A stretch of DNA of 64,000 bases, from positions 157,501 through 221,500 of the forward strand of contig JAQJVL010000673.1 of the NCBI GenBank assembly GCA_035578905.1. Reading direction: 5' to 3'. Origin of the DNA: Stictocephala bisonia. Taxonomy: Eukaryota; Arthropoda; Insecta; Hemiptera; Membracidae. Position numbers and translations under genes: made by a program. The notes beneath the pieces are model-generated. The model made no database searches. It saw nothing but the letters and a program-made list of their open reading frames with translations, and was not told the origin of the DNA. Below, piece by piece: positions 49,561 to 61,962 of this stretch; the stretch's first letter is position 1, and the number at the start of each line of letters is the position of its first letter.

Positions 49561-50133
49561 ACACATGAAGACCTTACTAGGCAAACCCATGAAGACCTTA
49601 CTAGGCAAACACATGAAGACCTTACTAGGCAAACCCATGAAGACCTTGCTAGGCAAACACATGAAGACCTTACTAGGCAAACCCATGAAGACCCTACTAG
49701 GCAAACACATGAAGACCTTACTAGGCAAACACATGAAGACCTTACTAGGCAAACACATGAAGACCTTACTAGGCAAACTCATGAAGACCTTACTAGGCAA
49801 ACACATGAAGACCTTACTAGGCAAACACATGAAGACCTTACTAGGCAAACACATGAAGACCTTACTAGGCAAACACATGAAGACCTTACTAGGTAAACAC
49901 ATGAAGACCTTACTAGGCAAACACATGAAGACCTTACTAGGCAAACACATGAAGACCTTACTAGGCAAACACATGAAGACCTTACTAGGCAAACCCATGA
50001 AGACCATACTAGGCAAATACATGAAGACCTTACTAGGCAAACCCATGAGACCTTACTAGGCAATCACATGAAGGCCCTACTACGCAAACATATGAAGACC
50101 TTACTAGGCAAACACATGAATGCCTTACTAGGC
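49561..50133. repeat. 24-bp minisatellite, about 24 copies
   Basis: Unit ACATGAAGACCTTACTAGGC followed by AAAC. Period 24 is a multiple of 3, producing open frames (repeats of MKTLLGKH, HEDLTRQT and, on the other strand, CLPSKVFM) that are artefacts of the repeat. Confidence 0.97.
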
Positions 50134-51299
50134 TTCTTGTATCTTGGTGCATTATAATAGGCTAGCATATAGATTTATTTATTTTAACATTGAATTAGGT
50201 TAAGATTTTATCCACATTCTAAATCCATAATCTAAATTTATTGTATAGTATTATTATTTACTTTGTTTTTAGGACAATTTTCAATGCATTTGTATTTTAT
50301 GTTGTAGATATAAACTGTTTATTTTTTGTTTATTTAGTTAGGTGTTCAATATTTAGTTATATTCTCCTTGAATGTACAGTTTACATTTGCTAGAGCTCGA
50401 GTATGTTGATTGTATAATGCTTTTATTTTTATTGTATTTAGTTAGGTGTTCCATGTCTGAAAACAGGAAATCGTAACTGTACAAGTTAGAAAAATAAGTT
50501 ATGTCAGTTTTATCTGTACTGTTGTCTACTATTCCGGTATAACTATTTTACTGGGTTATTTATATTATTATTTTAAACTTAGTTTTGTAATACGTCATGA
50601 AATAAGTTGTATTAAGTTTCTTAGAATTGTTAATACATAAGAATTTGTTTAGTCATTAGTATTGTAATAGTAAATGTTCGTGTAATGCTATACCTTTTGG
50701 TGTATTTGTAGTGTGATAATAGCTAAGGAATGGATGATATTGTTTAATGTAGTAAAGAAGTAATTTTAAACTAGTTCCGTTCATTTATAAAGTACATGTT
50801 TAGTAGTACAGTCAGGTTTCATAACCAAAGTATGGTGTTATTTGGAGTAATTTTCCTATAGTTTTGTAAGAAGGTTTTATCCACTATCAAATTATTTCAA
50901 TATGAAAATGATTAATTATTAACGATGAAACATTCAAGTAGCAACTCAAAGTCATTGCACGAGTGAGAGTATTCAGGGTTGGGAAGGTCTACAACACCGA
51001 CAGAACTACAACTAACCGTAGGCTTACCACTCAACAGCTAGGACTCAGGCAGTCAGTGACCTTGACTCAAAGGATAAACAAACTACGTATCAACCCAACA
51101 GGACGGCAACCTTTTCATCTTCCAAGCAGAGTTAGTTCGATATTCCAACGGTAGTGGGAGTTCATTCGTTGGATATAGACAACAAATTAATTACAAATAA
51201 GTACATACGATAATATAACTACACATTACTGTATTGTAGAATGATACAAACGAAATATGTATATAGTCCTACGAAATATGTATATAAATACGAATATAG
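50134..51299. other. Unassigned AT-rich sequence upstream of a LINE
   Basis: No endonuclease or gag-like coding sequence was found, so it is not the 5' part of the following LINE. The phrase TAGTTAGGTGTTC occurs twice (near 50335 and 50438). Partial duplications of TCCTACGAAATATGTATATA lie at 51250-51310. Confidence 0.45.
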
Positions 51300-53089
51300 T
51301 CCTACGAAATTTTTCTCTTAGAGCATTGGATGATAAAGGTAAACTTGTACATAATCCCATTCTCGTCTCTAATATGTTTAACACATTCTTCTCGGAGGTG
51401 GGAATCAATTCTGGATCTTTGAACGATAATGTTGAACATTCATCATCTTCTTCCATTCAACAGAGATCCACTACTCATTCGTTATTTCTTTTCCCAACAG
51501 ACGCAAATGAAGTAATTCAAATTATAAAATCACTTAGAATGAGTCGTTCTGCTGGCATTGACGAAGTATCGTCACAATTATTAAAGGAAATTGCAGATCT
51601 TCTTGCTGCTCCGTTGGCTCACTTGGCAAACGCGTCATTTGAAGGAGGCGTTTTTCCATCTTGCCTCAAGACCGCAATTGTTAAACCTCTTTACAAGAAA
51701 GGTGACTCCAATGAACCAAAAAACTATCGTCCAATTTCTATTCTTTCAACCTTTTCAAAGGTATTAGAAAAGTTATTCTCCAAAAGACTTACAACTTTTT
51801 TAGAATCTAAGGATCTTCTTTTTAATAAACAATTTGGCTTTAGGAAAAATCTTAGTACACTTAATGCCATGTTTAGTTTTATTTCTGACATTACACATGC
51901 CCTAGACAATAGACAGCACACAATGGGTCTTTTCTTTGATCTTACCAAGGCCTTTGATGTGGTTGATCATAGAATCCTTTTAGAAAAAGTGGACTCCTTT
52001 GGTATAAGAGGAAAAGCATTACAATGGATCAAGTCCTACTTATTAGGACGAAAGCAGTTTGTGCAAATTCCTTTCATTGATGCCCTAGGTTGCCTCCAGA
52101 AACAAGTATCAAACGAGGTGTCTGTTCATACAAGCGTACCTCAAGGGTCCGTCCTTGGGCCAATCTTATTTCTTATGTATATTGATGATCTACATCTTAG
52201 CATAAGAAATTCCAAGCTCTGTCTTTACGCAGATGATACATCGATTTCCATATCTAACAATAATGAAGACCAGCTTCAGATTGACACTTTTATTCAAAAC
52301 AGTTCTCTACTTCAGTGGATATCTGAGAATCATCTTTTTGTGAACATGGACAAAACTAGCCTCATTGAGTTTCAATTAACTAATTCAAAATCACATTTTT
52401 ACAATTACTCCAATATTCTTATTGGTGATACAGAGATTTCATCTAGTAATTATACTATATTTTTGGGCCTGGTGATTGATTCAAATCTGACATTTAAAAA
52501 ACATATAGACAGAGTTTGCAGCAAATTACATAGTGGAATTTTCTTACTTCGGAGACTTTTAATGTTTTCAAATAGAGACATCTTGATTTCAGCGTACTAC
52601 GGATGTGTCTACCCACACTTAGTCTATGGACTCCCAATATGGGGCGCTGAGTGCTCAAGGGTGAAGTGCATTTTTGCATTGCAAAAAAAGGCTCTGAGAG
52701 TTATACTTGGATTGCCCCGAAATAAATCTTGTAGAGGACTTTTCCGACGTAACAAATTACTTACTTTCCCTTCACTATATATCTTGGAAACCCTTATGTT
52801 TACGAAGAAAAATATTCACCTTTTCCATCTAAAATCACATGCTCTTAGAAATTTACATAACTTAGATATTCCCCGTCACAATAGTACTTTTTATAAAAAA
52901 CACTCCACTTACAACTGTGTTAAGTTGTATAATAAGTTACCTAGGTTCTTGAAGGCTGAAGCTTGTGTGCATGTTTTTAGAAAGATATTGAAATTTGTTT
53001 TATTAGAAAAAGAATACTATTCAGTTTCTGACTATTTACAAGATACAATAATAGATAGTAAGCATAATTTACATAGTTATAATTTATGA
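51257..53089 (+). CDS. LINE ORF2, reverse transcriptase (610 residues, 5' truncated)
   Basis: Copies element RNA into the genome in intact elements. RT blocks are in order and uninterrupted: SAGIDEVSSQLLK near residue 98, IVKPLYKKGDSNEPKNYRPI near 140, FGFRKNLST near 193, motif A FDLTKAFDVVDH (Asp228 and Asp234), motif B SVPQGSVLGPILF near 292, and motif C YADD (Asp326, Asp327), so catalytic Asp residues are kept. Then FLGLVIDSNLTFKKHI, VYPHLVYGLPIWG and LYNKLPRFLK, as in jockey/CR1-clade LINEs. The annotated ATG is only the first in frame; element similarity starts near residue 19 (51311), and the APE-type endonuclease expected upstream is absent. Intact frame suggests a recent insertion. 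It lies on the opposite strand to the calpain gene. Confidence 0.93.
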   Translation: MYIVLRNMYINTNIVLRNFSLRALDDKGKLVHNPILVSNMFNTFFSEVGINSGSLNDNVEHSSSSSIQQRSTTHSLFLFPTDANEVIQIIKSLRMSRSAGIDEVSSQLLKEIADLLAAPLAHLANASFEGGVFPSCLKTAIVKPLYKKGDSNEPKNYRPISILSTFSKVLEKLFSKRLTTFLESKDLLFNKQFGFRKNLSTLNAMFSFISDITHALDNRQHTMGLFFDLTKAFDVVDHRILLEKVDSFGIRGKALQWIKSYLLGRKQFVQIPFIDALGCLQKQVSNEVSVHTSVPQGSVLGPILFLMYIDDLHLSIRNSKLCLYADDTSISISNNNEDQLQIDTFIQNSSLLQWISENHLFVNMDKTSLIEFQLTNSKSHFYNYSNILIGDTEISSSNYTIFLGLVIDSNLTFKKHIDRVCSKLHSGIFLLRRLLMFSNRDILISAYYGCVYPHLVYGLPIWGAECSRVKCIFALQKKALRVILGLPRNKSCRGLFRRNKLLTFPSLYILETLMFTKKNIHLFHLKSHALRNLHNLDIPRHNSTFYKKHSTYNCVKLYNKLPRFLKAEACVHVFRKILKFVLLEKEYYSVSDYLQDTIIDSKHNLHSYNL

Positions 53090-53205
53090 ATTGTAAATAG
53101 TTATATTAATGAAATGTTGTGCAATAGGTTAAGGAAGACGTTTGTCCATGACAATCTTGTTTTTATGACAATAAACTTTATTTGATTTGATTTGATTTGA
53201 TTATG
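51300..53205 (+). mobile_element. 5'-truncated jockey/CR1-like LINE
   Basis: Spans the RT frame, about 90 bases of 3' UTR and a 3' tail of TTTGA repeats (53178-53203) after AATAAACTTTA. Such short tandem tails are typical of CR1/jockey-clade elements. No target-site duplication was identified. A diverged relative lies on the minus strand at 62790-63565. Confidence 0.88.
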
Positions 53206-55655
53206 ACACATTGGGTTTTTAATTATTGCGTATAAAGTATAGCCTAAACACTTGCGCGATGTAGGCTACTTGCCGCTTGTTTGTAGTTGTGAAGCGGTGA
53301 AATAACGTGAGAGCTGTGTTGTTTTCTATCGAGTATTCCTTTGGAAGTTGGCAATGTAACGCATCTATCGTTTATACTCGTTCAAAAAAGAAAAAATATA
53401 ATAGCTGAGTACAATGTGGGATAAAAGTAATTATAAATTAAAAACCGAATAAAATACCGTTATATGAGTTTTTGAAAATAGTCAGGTGCACAAATAAAAT
53501 AATAAAAAGTTTCATGAAACACGGTAATCTTCTTTTCTCGTAAAAAGTAAAGAAAATAAGCGTTTACTGATAACACATACACATAGGAATGTATATAATG
53601 ATCATTTCGAAGTCAGGGTGCAAATCAGTATTATTTAATTTTTGTTCGTCATTTACAAAAATACTTATATCATTTTATAGATTTAATAACGTAATAGCAA
53701 TTACAGTGCATATTGATTAAATTATTAAACATTATTATATGCTGATACAACATTTACACTTTTATTTTTAAAATTATAGAAATATAAACTTTTGTACGTT
53801 ATTAAGAGTTATTATTTTAAAATGTTAACTTAATTTTTTATGGGAATTTGAATATGTGTGAAAATTTAGTTTCAGGTAGTACTAAATGAATGTATGCTAT
53901 TACTATACGCGGGTTAATAATTAATTACAATATCCTTTTTACTTAAGCTTTGTAGAAGTTAGATTGATTACAGTTTGATGTTTGTATTTTTGTAAAGACA
54001 ATATTGTTAATATTATTTGTGTTATTAAATTATTAAAATACAAAAAACCTGTTTAATATTTTAAAACCTGAGTCCACTAAAAATATAAAAAGTAAAGCTT
54101 GTTAAGATTTAATTGCACTAATTTGTGTCATTCATACAATGACTAATAAGCAATAAGGACTCTATTATCAATTTTCAGTTGTAATTGAAAAATGGTTTGA
54201 TGATATTGAGCTACATAATCAATATTTTTGTCACGCCATTTTTGTCATCATACTATTATATTTAAATTATCAGATACTCTAATTAATTTAGTTTATTTCA
54301 CATGTGTACCTACTTGAAATTTGCAATTACATTATTTTTATCTTATTTTCTGTTAATTTTACATTTAGTCATTCACTTTCATAAATTGGTTTCATTCGTT
54401 TTCGTCAGTTACTTGTAAATATTTTAAATATCACAAATTCTAATTTTGTGATATTTAATTCTAACAAACAGGTTTTCATACCAGTTTCATAAAGTGCTGT
54501 GTTTATTAAATTCAATATAACAGTAATAAAGGTATTAGGTAAGTAGTATAAGCTATGTTTTATTAGTTTCAATAACAAGAAACTAGATGCAACTCTGCCT
54601 CATTTATTTGTACTACCGTAAGGAATGAGGCCAAGCGGACCACGGAAGGCCCTAGAAAACCCTGTTGGCTGGCGGTGTCAGTCACCCGTCCCTTCCCTTC
54701 TGTTGTTCTATAAAAATTTAGAAAGAAAGTGAAGTGATGGTGCGAGGGGCGAACGGCCGAGCAATAAATGCCTTGACGACCCAGCCACAGAGCGCTCCTA
54801 GGACCTAAAACACCAACTACCAACACAGACAACGTACTGCACTAAACACCACTCCCCGTGGTCGTTCGCCAAACTAAAATGCGATTTTCAATCTGACTCC
54901 GGAGCCCTCTTAAGTACTTAGCTCCTTTTACAAATACGCCCTTATCCACCCTACTTCACACTTCATTCTACGGGCCATCCAACCCTAAATCTTCCACTTA
55001 GGAAAACATTTGAAATTGTTCAACTATAATGCAATGGTACAATAAATGCGCTACTTTTCAGCCTGCCCGCCACTGAAATATAAAGGTACAGAAAAAAAAC
55101 TTGTAGTGAAAAACTTAGAGGGTATGACAATTATTTATTTAAACATTTTTTAAATAACCTTTGTTCATTATGCCAGCAAATTAAAATTTTGTATGTACTG
55201 ATTCCAAAACTCGTAAGGGGTTTCCCCGGGAGATCACGTTTCGAAAATCTACACAATTCAAACATTTCCTTTTGGCATGATTATATTACTTTATCTTCAC
55301 AGTTTTGCATTTTATAATCACTTAAAATCGAGAAGCAGCAAATTGAAGATGGTTAGAAAAGGCATCTCACTTTTTAAGTGTCACTTTATTAAGTTACGAT
55401 TTAGGTAGTAATTTAGAATATATGAGGATGAACTTCAAATTTTCACTGTAGGGTTTGCTTCAAATACGTTGTAAGTGATAGTATTGCGAAAATGTTGTAT
55501 AGTGCATAAGTCAGAGAGCATTTGACAATGATTTTATTATCTCAATTTCAATTTTTTTTTACATTATAAGAAATAAGTTCATTGGTACATAATAAAATAT
55601 AATTCTTCATGTTAACAATACTATACTTTTTTTCAAATATATTGTGTCGAAAAAA
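53206..55655. other. Unassigned sequence, mostly AT-rich
   Basis: Contains a GC-richer patch at about 54600-54960 with an 87-codon minus frame and no recognisable similarity. The rest has no ORF, exon or tandem repeat. Confidence 0.4.
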
Positions 55656-55659
55656 GCGT

Positions 55660-57525
55660 GGTATGTGCACGTTTGGCGTGTTAAGGGCAGCCCTTCAAGG
55701 CCAGTGTGTTCTGTAGGTGTAAGGGTGAACCCATCATAAGTCGTGATGTGATCCTAACCATCAACTAGTTGCTCATGATACATTCTAGTAAACTAGCATT
55801 TAAACACGAAACATATATCCTTAGCAACAGCTGAAGAACAACAACAAACAAAAGAACGTAAGCTGTTTTAAAATTAAATAAGCTGTGAATATATCATAAC
55901 TTGATACATTTCACACTGGGTGTGAGAAAGAACACGTCATAATCTAAGTTTGCGATATGAGGGAGGATCCGTGAATGGAGGTGTGAATGTTGGGTATGAG
56001 GGATGTCCCTACAAGGTCGGTGTGAACACTGGGTGTAAGAGAGAACCCATAATAATCTAAGTTTGCGATATGAGGGAGGGTCCATGAATGGAGGTGTGAA
56101 TATTGGGTAGGAGGGAGGTCCCTACAAGGTGTTCACTGGGTGTGAGGTAGAACCTACCATAAGCCATGTTTACAATAGGTGGGAGGATCCATGAATGGAG
56201 GTGTGAGTGTACACTGAGTGTGAGGGAGAACCCATCATAAGCCATGTTTACAGCAGTTAGGAGGATCCATTAATGGATGTGTGAATGTTGGTTAGGAGGG
56301 AGGTCTCTACGAAGCCTGTGTGTAAATTGGGTGTAAGGGAGAACCAATAATAAGCCATTTTTGCAAAATTAGAGAGGATCCATGAAAGGAGGTGTGAATA
56401 TTGGGTTGGAGGAAGGTCCCTACAAGGTGTTCACTGGATGTGAGGTAGAACCCACCATACGCCATGTTTACGATAGGTGAGAGGATCCATGAATGGAGGT
56501 GTGAGTGTACACTGAGTGTGAGGGAGAACCCATCATAAGCCATGTTTACAGCAGTTAGGAGGATCCATTAGTGGATGTGTGAATGTTGGTTAGGAGGGAG
56601 ATCTCTACGAAGCCTGTGTGTACATTGGGTGTAAGGGAGAACCCATAATAAGCCATTTTTGCACAATTAGAGAGGATCCATGAAAGGAGGTGTGAATGTT
56701 GGGTAGGAGGGAGGTCCCTTCAAGGCCTGTGTGTGCACTGGTCGATGTATGTAAACTACGAGGCCAGTGTGTATACTAGGTGTGAGGGAGAACCCATCAT
56801 AATCCTTGTGATAGGTGGGAGGATCCATGAATGTTGGTGTGAATGTTGGGTAGAAGGGAGATCCCTTCAAGGCCTGTGTGTACACTGGTCGATGTTTGTA
56901 AACTACGAGGCCAGTGTGTATACTAGGTGTGAGGGAGAACCCATCATAATCCTTGTGATAGGTGGGAGGATCCATGAATGTTGGTGTGAATGTTGGGTAG
57001 ATGGGAGATCCCTTCAAGGCCTGTGTGTACACTGGTCGATGTTTGTAAACTACGAGGCCAGTGTGTATACTAGGTGTGAGAGAGAACCCATCATAATCCT
57101 TGTGATAGGTGGGAGGATCCATGAATGTTGGGTAGAAGGGAGGTCCCTTCAAGGCCTGTGTGTACACTGGTCGATGTATGTAAACTACGAGGCCAGTGTG
57201 TATACTAGGTGTGAGGGAGAACCCATCATAATCCTTGTGATAGGTGGGAGGATCCATGAATGTTGGTGTGAATGTTGGGTAGAAGGGAGATCCCTTCAAG
57301 GCCTGTGTGTACACTGGTCGATGTTTGTAAACTACGAGGCCAGTGTGTATACTAGGTGTGAGGGAGAACCCATCATAATCCTTGTGATAGGTGGGAGGAT
57401 CCATGAATGTTGGGTAGAAGGGAGGTCCCTTCAAGACTTGTGTGTACACTGGTCGATGTGTGTAAACTACGAGGCCAGTGTGTATACTAGGTATGAGGGA
57501 GAACCTAACATAATCCAAGTCTGCG
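55660..57525. repeat. Complex minisatellite, 147/135-bp units and a 297-bp higher-order block
   Basis: Right part (about 56700-57525): units of 147 or 135 bp, marked by AGGCCAGTGTGTATACTAGG at 56761, 56908, 57055, 57190, 57337 and 57472; the shorter form lacks a 12-base TTGGTGTGAATG segment. Left part (55905-56700): related diverged units, with a 297-bp duplication (GTCCCTACAAGGTGTTCACT at 56119 and 56416). A degenerate unit lies at 55660-55745. The multiples of three give frames of up to 291 codons that are not credible genes. Confidence 0.93.
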
Positions 57526-59106
57526 ATATATGGTCTCGTCACGTCCTGTTCATGGACTAAGACGGTACTCTACACGAGACGATGTTGGTACCACAGTTAC
57601 GGCGGGATGAGTGGTTGGTTCTTCAGTATAATGAAGAGTAATAGTATATCTTATTAAAATGTGGTGTATAAAGCTTGTTTTTTTACTGTTACGAAGATCA
57701 TTATCATCACCCACTGCCATTGCTTCATGATAATAGGCCTATTAACAATTTAGCTATTGACAGATAAATTACTATATAATCTTGAGGAACCATTCTATAC
57801 TGAACCCAATATATATAACCTTTAATTAATAAGATCAAACATAAAACCTACTCCATACCTTTTGAGTTACCAATTATATTAATCAAGAAAGGGCAAGTCT
57901 GGTATTGTCAATCTTACAATTGCGCTTTACCCACGGATGTTCTAGGAGAGTTTCAATAACCACCATTCTGGAACTAACTCAACTGTAATGTGATCTAAGT
58001 ACTTCTAGGACAAAAAAATCAATGTTCCGCCCTTCCACCTGTCAATTCATCTGTCACTCAGACCAGTCGATGAGTCCAGAACGAATTGACAAATCTTTGA
58101 CAAATTTGGTACAGCTGTTTGTAAATTATAAAAAAATTGCCGTTATCACCAAACATTCTTCAAGTGTTTCTAAGGTCGCAGAACTAAGGTAACATTTATG
58201 GCAGTGGGAAATGGGAATTTTTAAGTCCTAAACAAAGTTTAGTGATGTTGGTTGGCACCCCTGCTTGGTAAGGGATTAAATAACTCAGATATACAATGAT
58301 TAATTCATGATCACGTTAAATAAGCACCCTAATGTTGCCACCCTAGTAAGAATGTTGTTATTATTATTACCACAGAGAATAAATAAACAGAGGTCACATC
58401 AAATAATGTTCTTTATGTGTCGAGTTAGTATGTCGAGTAGTTATTACTCTACTTTGAAATGCGATGACAGGGCCAACAAGTTGTCAGCTCCTCCTGAACT
58501 ATACCCACAAACCTCAGGGATTAAAATAGCAATTACTACTACAGATGTATAATGATGCACATTAGCTGCAATCTCTATATAACGGTTACTGAAGTGTTCG
58601 CTGAGGTCATAAGAAAGCGACCTCGTTTATTTTTTCACTGTGTTATTTTACATGTTTTGTGTCAATTTAAAGATTTAATCCAACCTGTGTATGGTAGAAA
58701 AAACTATATATGTTCCATGAATATAAAAAATTAAATGAACAAATACCATTTAAAACTGATTTTAAACATTTTACTAAATACAAGCAATTATATTTTCTGT
58801 TTTAAAGAAAATAAGTGGAATAGTTGCTTTGGCAGGTTTTTAGGTTAGGAACATACATCTGATGACAACTTTCCCGTATAAATAAGGTGTTATGTCGATA
58901 TGGTTAGGTTATAAGTCTAGAAAAGTAAATACTACGTGGTCACAAAAAGAAATTACAATCGTAATTTTAAAATTGATTTACTATCTTTCTCGATTACAAG
59001 ATAAAATGTAAATTAACAATTTATATATTTGAAAGTTGAAAAATCAGATCAGGTAAAATCCATCTTTGTAAATAATACAAAATATTGTTAACTCACTGCA
59101 TTAATG
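57526..59106. other. Unassigned sequence
   Basis: Small frames (60-81 codons) at 58307-58734 are unsupported. ATAAGAAAGCGACCTC near 58608 recurs near 26614. Confidence 0.45.
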
Positions 59107-59187
59107 TTAATACCTCTGTATGTGTAGAGGCGGGTGGGTGGGTTAATACCTCTGTACGTGCAGAGGCGAGTGGGTGGGTTAATGCTA
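59107..59187. repeat. G-rich minisatellite, 2 copies
   Basis: Two units of TAATACCTCTGTACGTGCAG followed by AGGCGGGTGGGTGGGT, related to the array at 4041-4338. Confidence 0.85.
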
Positions 59188-59485
59188 CTTAACTATACAG
59201 AAGTCTGGATTGTCCATGTTAGATGGTAGTCAAGGTTCGAATGTTGTGTTGGGAAGAGAACTGAGTACCAGACTTGTCAGCTAGCTGAAAATCAGACCAA
59301 CAGTACGTTGTTCGGATTCCACGTAAAGCTGTAGGTCCCATAGTTGCCCTGGCTATTGAGTTATTAATATATTTAGTCCTTTCTGAGCTAAATCAAACTT
59401 AGATAGTAACAATGACTACACTCGTTCATGTACACTCATTCGAAATCCATATACACCCATATCTTGACGATCAGCATATATTACT
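59185..59485 (+). mobile_element. SINE, head type B (long copy)
   Basis: AGAAGTCTGGATTGTCCATG, GGTAGTCAAGGTTCGAATG (B box), then GTTCGGATTCCACGTAAAGC, CCTGGCTATTGAGTTATTAA, GTAACAATGACTACACTCGT and a degraded 3' end GACGATCAGCATATATTACT. It abuts the G-rich minisatellite. Confidence 0.8.
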
Positions 59486-60144
59486 GAGTCATGAGCAAAC
59501 AAAAATAGAAAAATTTAAATATAAGTCACTTTACAGATTTAAGGCCACTCTTTAGACAACATTCATTTCTAAGGTGCCTATCAATAACAAGAAAAAACGC
59601 GCCTATTTAATTTTTTGGCTTCACTAATAATACAGTAAACAGCCATTTGAAGTTTATTATTTTACATTTATATTTTTTCATGTTTTTTTCTTTTTCAAAT
59701 TTTCAGTTCATAATAATCCTCGTATATTAATGATTATTGAGAGAAAATATATTCTAACTGACTATTATAGTTTCCAAAATACATTTTATAATCATAAAAT
59801 CAGCTTTCATTGTTTTCAAAACATATAATAAACATTTTACAAACGTCAAATAGTCATTGAATTTTAGGAAATAATCATTGATGTCAAAATGTTTGTCATG
59901 AATCTCACAAAAAAATTAAAAATTTATATTACAACATTTTAAATTAATATTAATTAAATATTATTATTTTTTATATAATAAGACTGCTACAAATACTTTA
60001 TCATTGTTATTTTATTTCTGGGTTGGCCATCTTTAACTTAATGGCGATGGCTAGGTTTTCCGTATTTCACATTATTGTTGGTTTTATGATTTATGAATAA
60101 CCTTTTCAATTCTTTCTTTCAAATAAAAATTCAAAATTTCCAAT
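59486..60144. other. AT-rich sequence, nothing assigned
   Basis: No ORF or repeat recognised. Confidence 0.5.
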
Positions 60145-61150
60145 ATACAGAATCCATATTGTACGGACGTCAAAAAGGCGTTTATTGTATCAACGTCATA
60201 GAATATAAATTGACTAGAGGTAAATTCATTGTTTATAGTTTCAAACCACTGTAGAAACACCAAACCAGTGTTTATTGTTTAAAAGGCTTATAAAGCCAGA
60301 ATATGTATTCTATAGGGGTCAAATCAATGTATAGTTCCAACACATACAATTCGCAATGGAAATAGATGTCAACAAAGAGTTTATTGTTTTAAAGACTCAG
60401 AATATACCTTTCATAGGCGCTAAATCGGTATTTAGAGTCCAACCCACTCTATATACGTCAAATCATCATTAATTGTTTTCAAGACTCAAAATATATATTC
60501 CATAGGCGTCAAATCCCTATTTAGAGTTCCAATCCACTCTATTTACGTTTAATCATCGTTAATTGTTTTCAATACTCGGAATATACATTTCATAGGTGTC
60601 AAATCGGTATTTAGAGTTCCAATCCACTCTATTTACGTTTAATCATCGTTAATTGTTTTCAATACTCGGAATATACATTTCATAGGTGTCAAATCGGTAT
60701 TTGGAGTTCCAATCCACTCTATATACGTCAAATCATCGTTAATTGTTTTTAAGACTCAGAATATACATTTCATAGGCGTCAAATCCCTATTTAGAGTTCT
60801 AATCCACTCTATATACGTTTTAATCATCGTTAACTGTTTTCAATACTCGGAATATACATTTCATAGGCGTCAAATCGGTATTTAAAGTTCCAATCCACTC
60901 TGTATACGTCAAATTAGCGTTTATTGTTTCCAAGACACAAAATATACATTCCATAGGCGTCAAATCGGTATTTAGAGTTTTAATCCACTCTATATACGTC
61001 AAATCATCGTTAATTGTTTCCAAAACTCAAAATATACATTCCTTAGGCGTCAAATCAGTGTTTACAGTTCAAATACTCTCTATATACTTCAAATCGTTGT
61101 TTATTGGTTATAATACACAGCATTAACATTGCATAACCGCAAATCAACGT
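60145..61150. repeat. 90-bp tandem repeat built from two 45-bp halves, about 11 copies
   Basis: Units start CATAGGCGTCAAATCGGTAT at 60591, 60681, 60771 and similar positions at 90-base steps. Each unit has two halves starting GTCAAATC: one continues toward AGAGTTCCAATCCACTCTAT, the other ATCGTTAATTGTTTTCAA, so the unit is a diverged dimer. Outer copies are more diverged than inner ones. Confidence 0.93.
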
Positions 61151-61351
61151 ACCACTTACAATGATATTTACCGGCCCGCCCACCCATTCACGTTCAGTGG
61201 TAGTGACCCTCTCGCCCACACATACACGGTCAGTGGTATTGACCCTCCCACCCACCCATACACTTACAGTGGTATTGACCCTCCCACCCACCCATACACC
61301 TACAGTGGTATTCACTCTCCCACTCACTCATACATATACAGTGGTATTGAG
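61151..61351. repeat. C-rich minisatellite, about 5 copies (inverse of the 4041 array)
   Basis: Units of about 39 bp containing CAGTGGTATTGACCCTCCCA and CCCACCCATACAC. The reverse complement matches the G-rich minisatellite at 4041-4338. It directly follows the 90-bp array. Confidence 0.9.
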
Positions 61352-61962
61352 GGCTGTTATAGATCCCTGTCATGATTAGCTGTGTATTGAATTTTAGGCG
61401 ATTGAAAGAAAACGAAAACTGTGTGTACTCCACAGCTGTTACTTCTTCTCTGTCGTTATATGTTTAATGGCAAATTTGTTATACGGAGAAACGTAACCTT
61501 TGAACATGATGCGTTACTGTTAAATATGAACATAAAAACACGTTAAATGATAAATATGGTATTGCAACGTAAAGAATTTTGAAAATATACATATCCTAAT
61601 GATATGCCGGTAACTCATTAAACGTTGCCACTTCAGAAATATTTACACTTGGATCTAAAATAATTATCTTATTTAGCGTAGATCTAAATCATTAAGAAAA
61701 GACTGTAAATGCTTATACCTAATTTAAAAGTAGTAAGTCTTATTTTATTTCAAAATCAACCATCAATTGATGTTTCCTATGCTATGGTTTAATCGTATAC
61801 TGTAGTAACAAATAATCATAGGATAAACATAACATGTGATAAGAAAAAAATCATTCTTCAAACAAATTTACTAGTATTAATAACAAAAACGAAATTAAAT
61901 TACAGCACATCTCTTCTCTTTGACATATGTCAGTATAAAGAAACAATAAACAGGTCGCTAAC
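61352..61962. other. AT-rich sequence, nothing assigned
   Basis: Would be the start of the first intron if the 5' UTR exon is real. No repeat or ORF. Confidence 0.45.

Noticed and set aside
49516..50063. Open frames of 94-176 codons with octapeptide repeats
   Set aside because: Produced by the 24-bp tandem repeat in all frames; not a repeat protein with any flanking unique domain.
54569..54832. 87-codon minus frame in a GC-richer patch
   Set aside because: No recognisable domain, no repeat partner and no splice sites that connect it to the calpain model; left as unassigned.
56667..57560. Open frames of 291 and 275 codons on opposite strands
   Set aside because: Artefact of 147/135-bp tandem units, both divisible by 3; no domain and no splice context.
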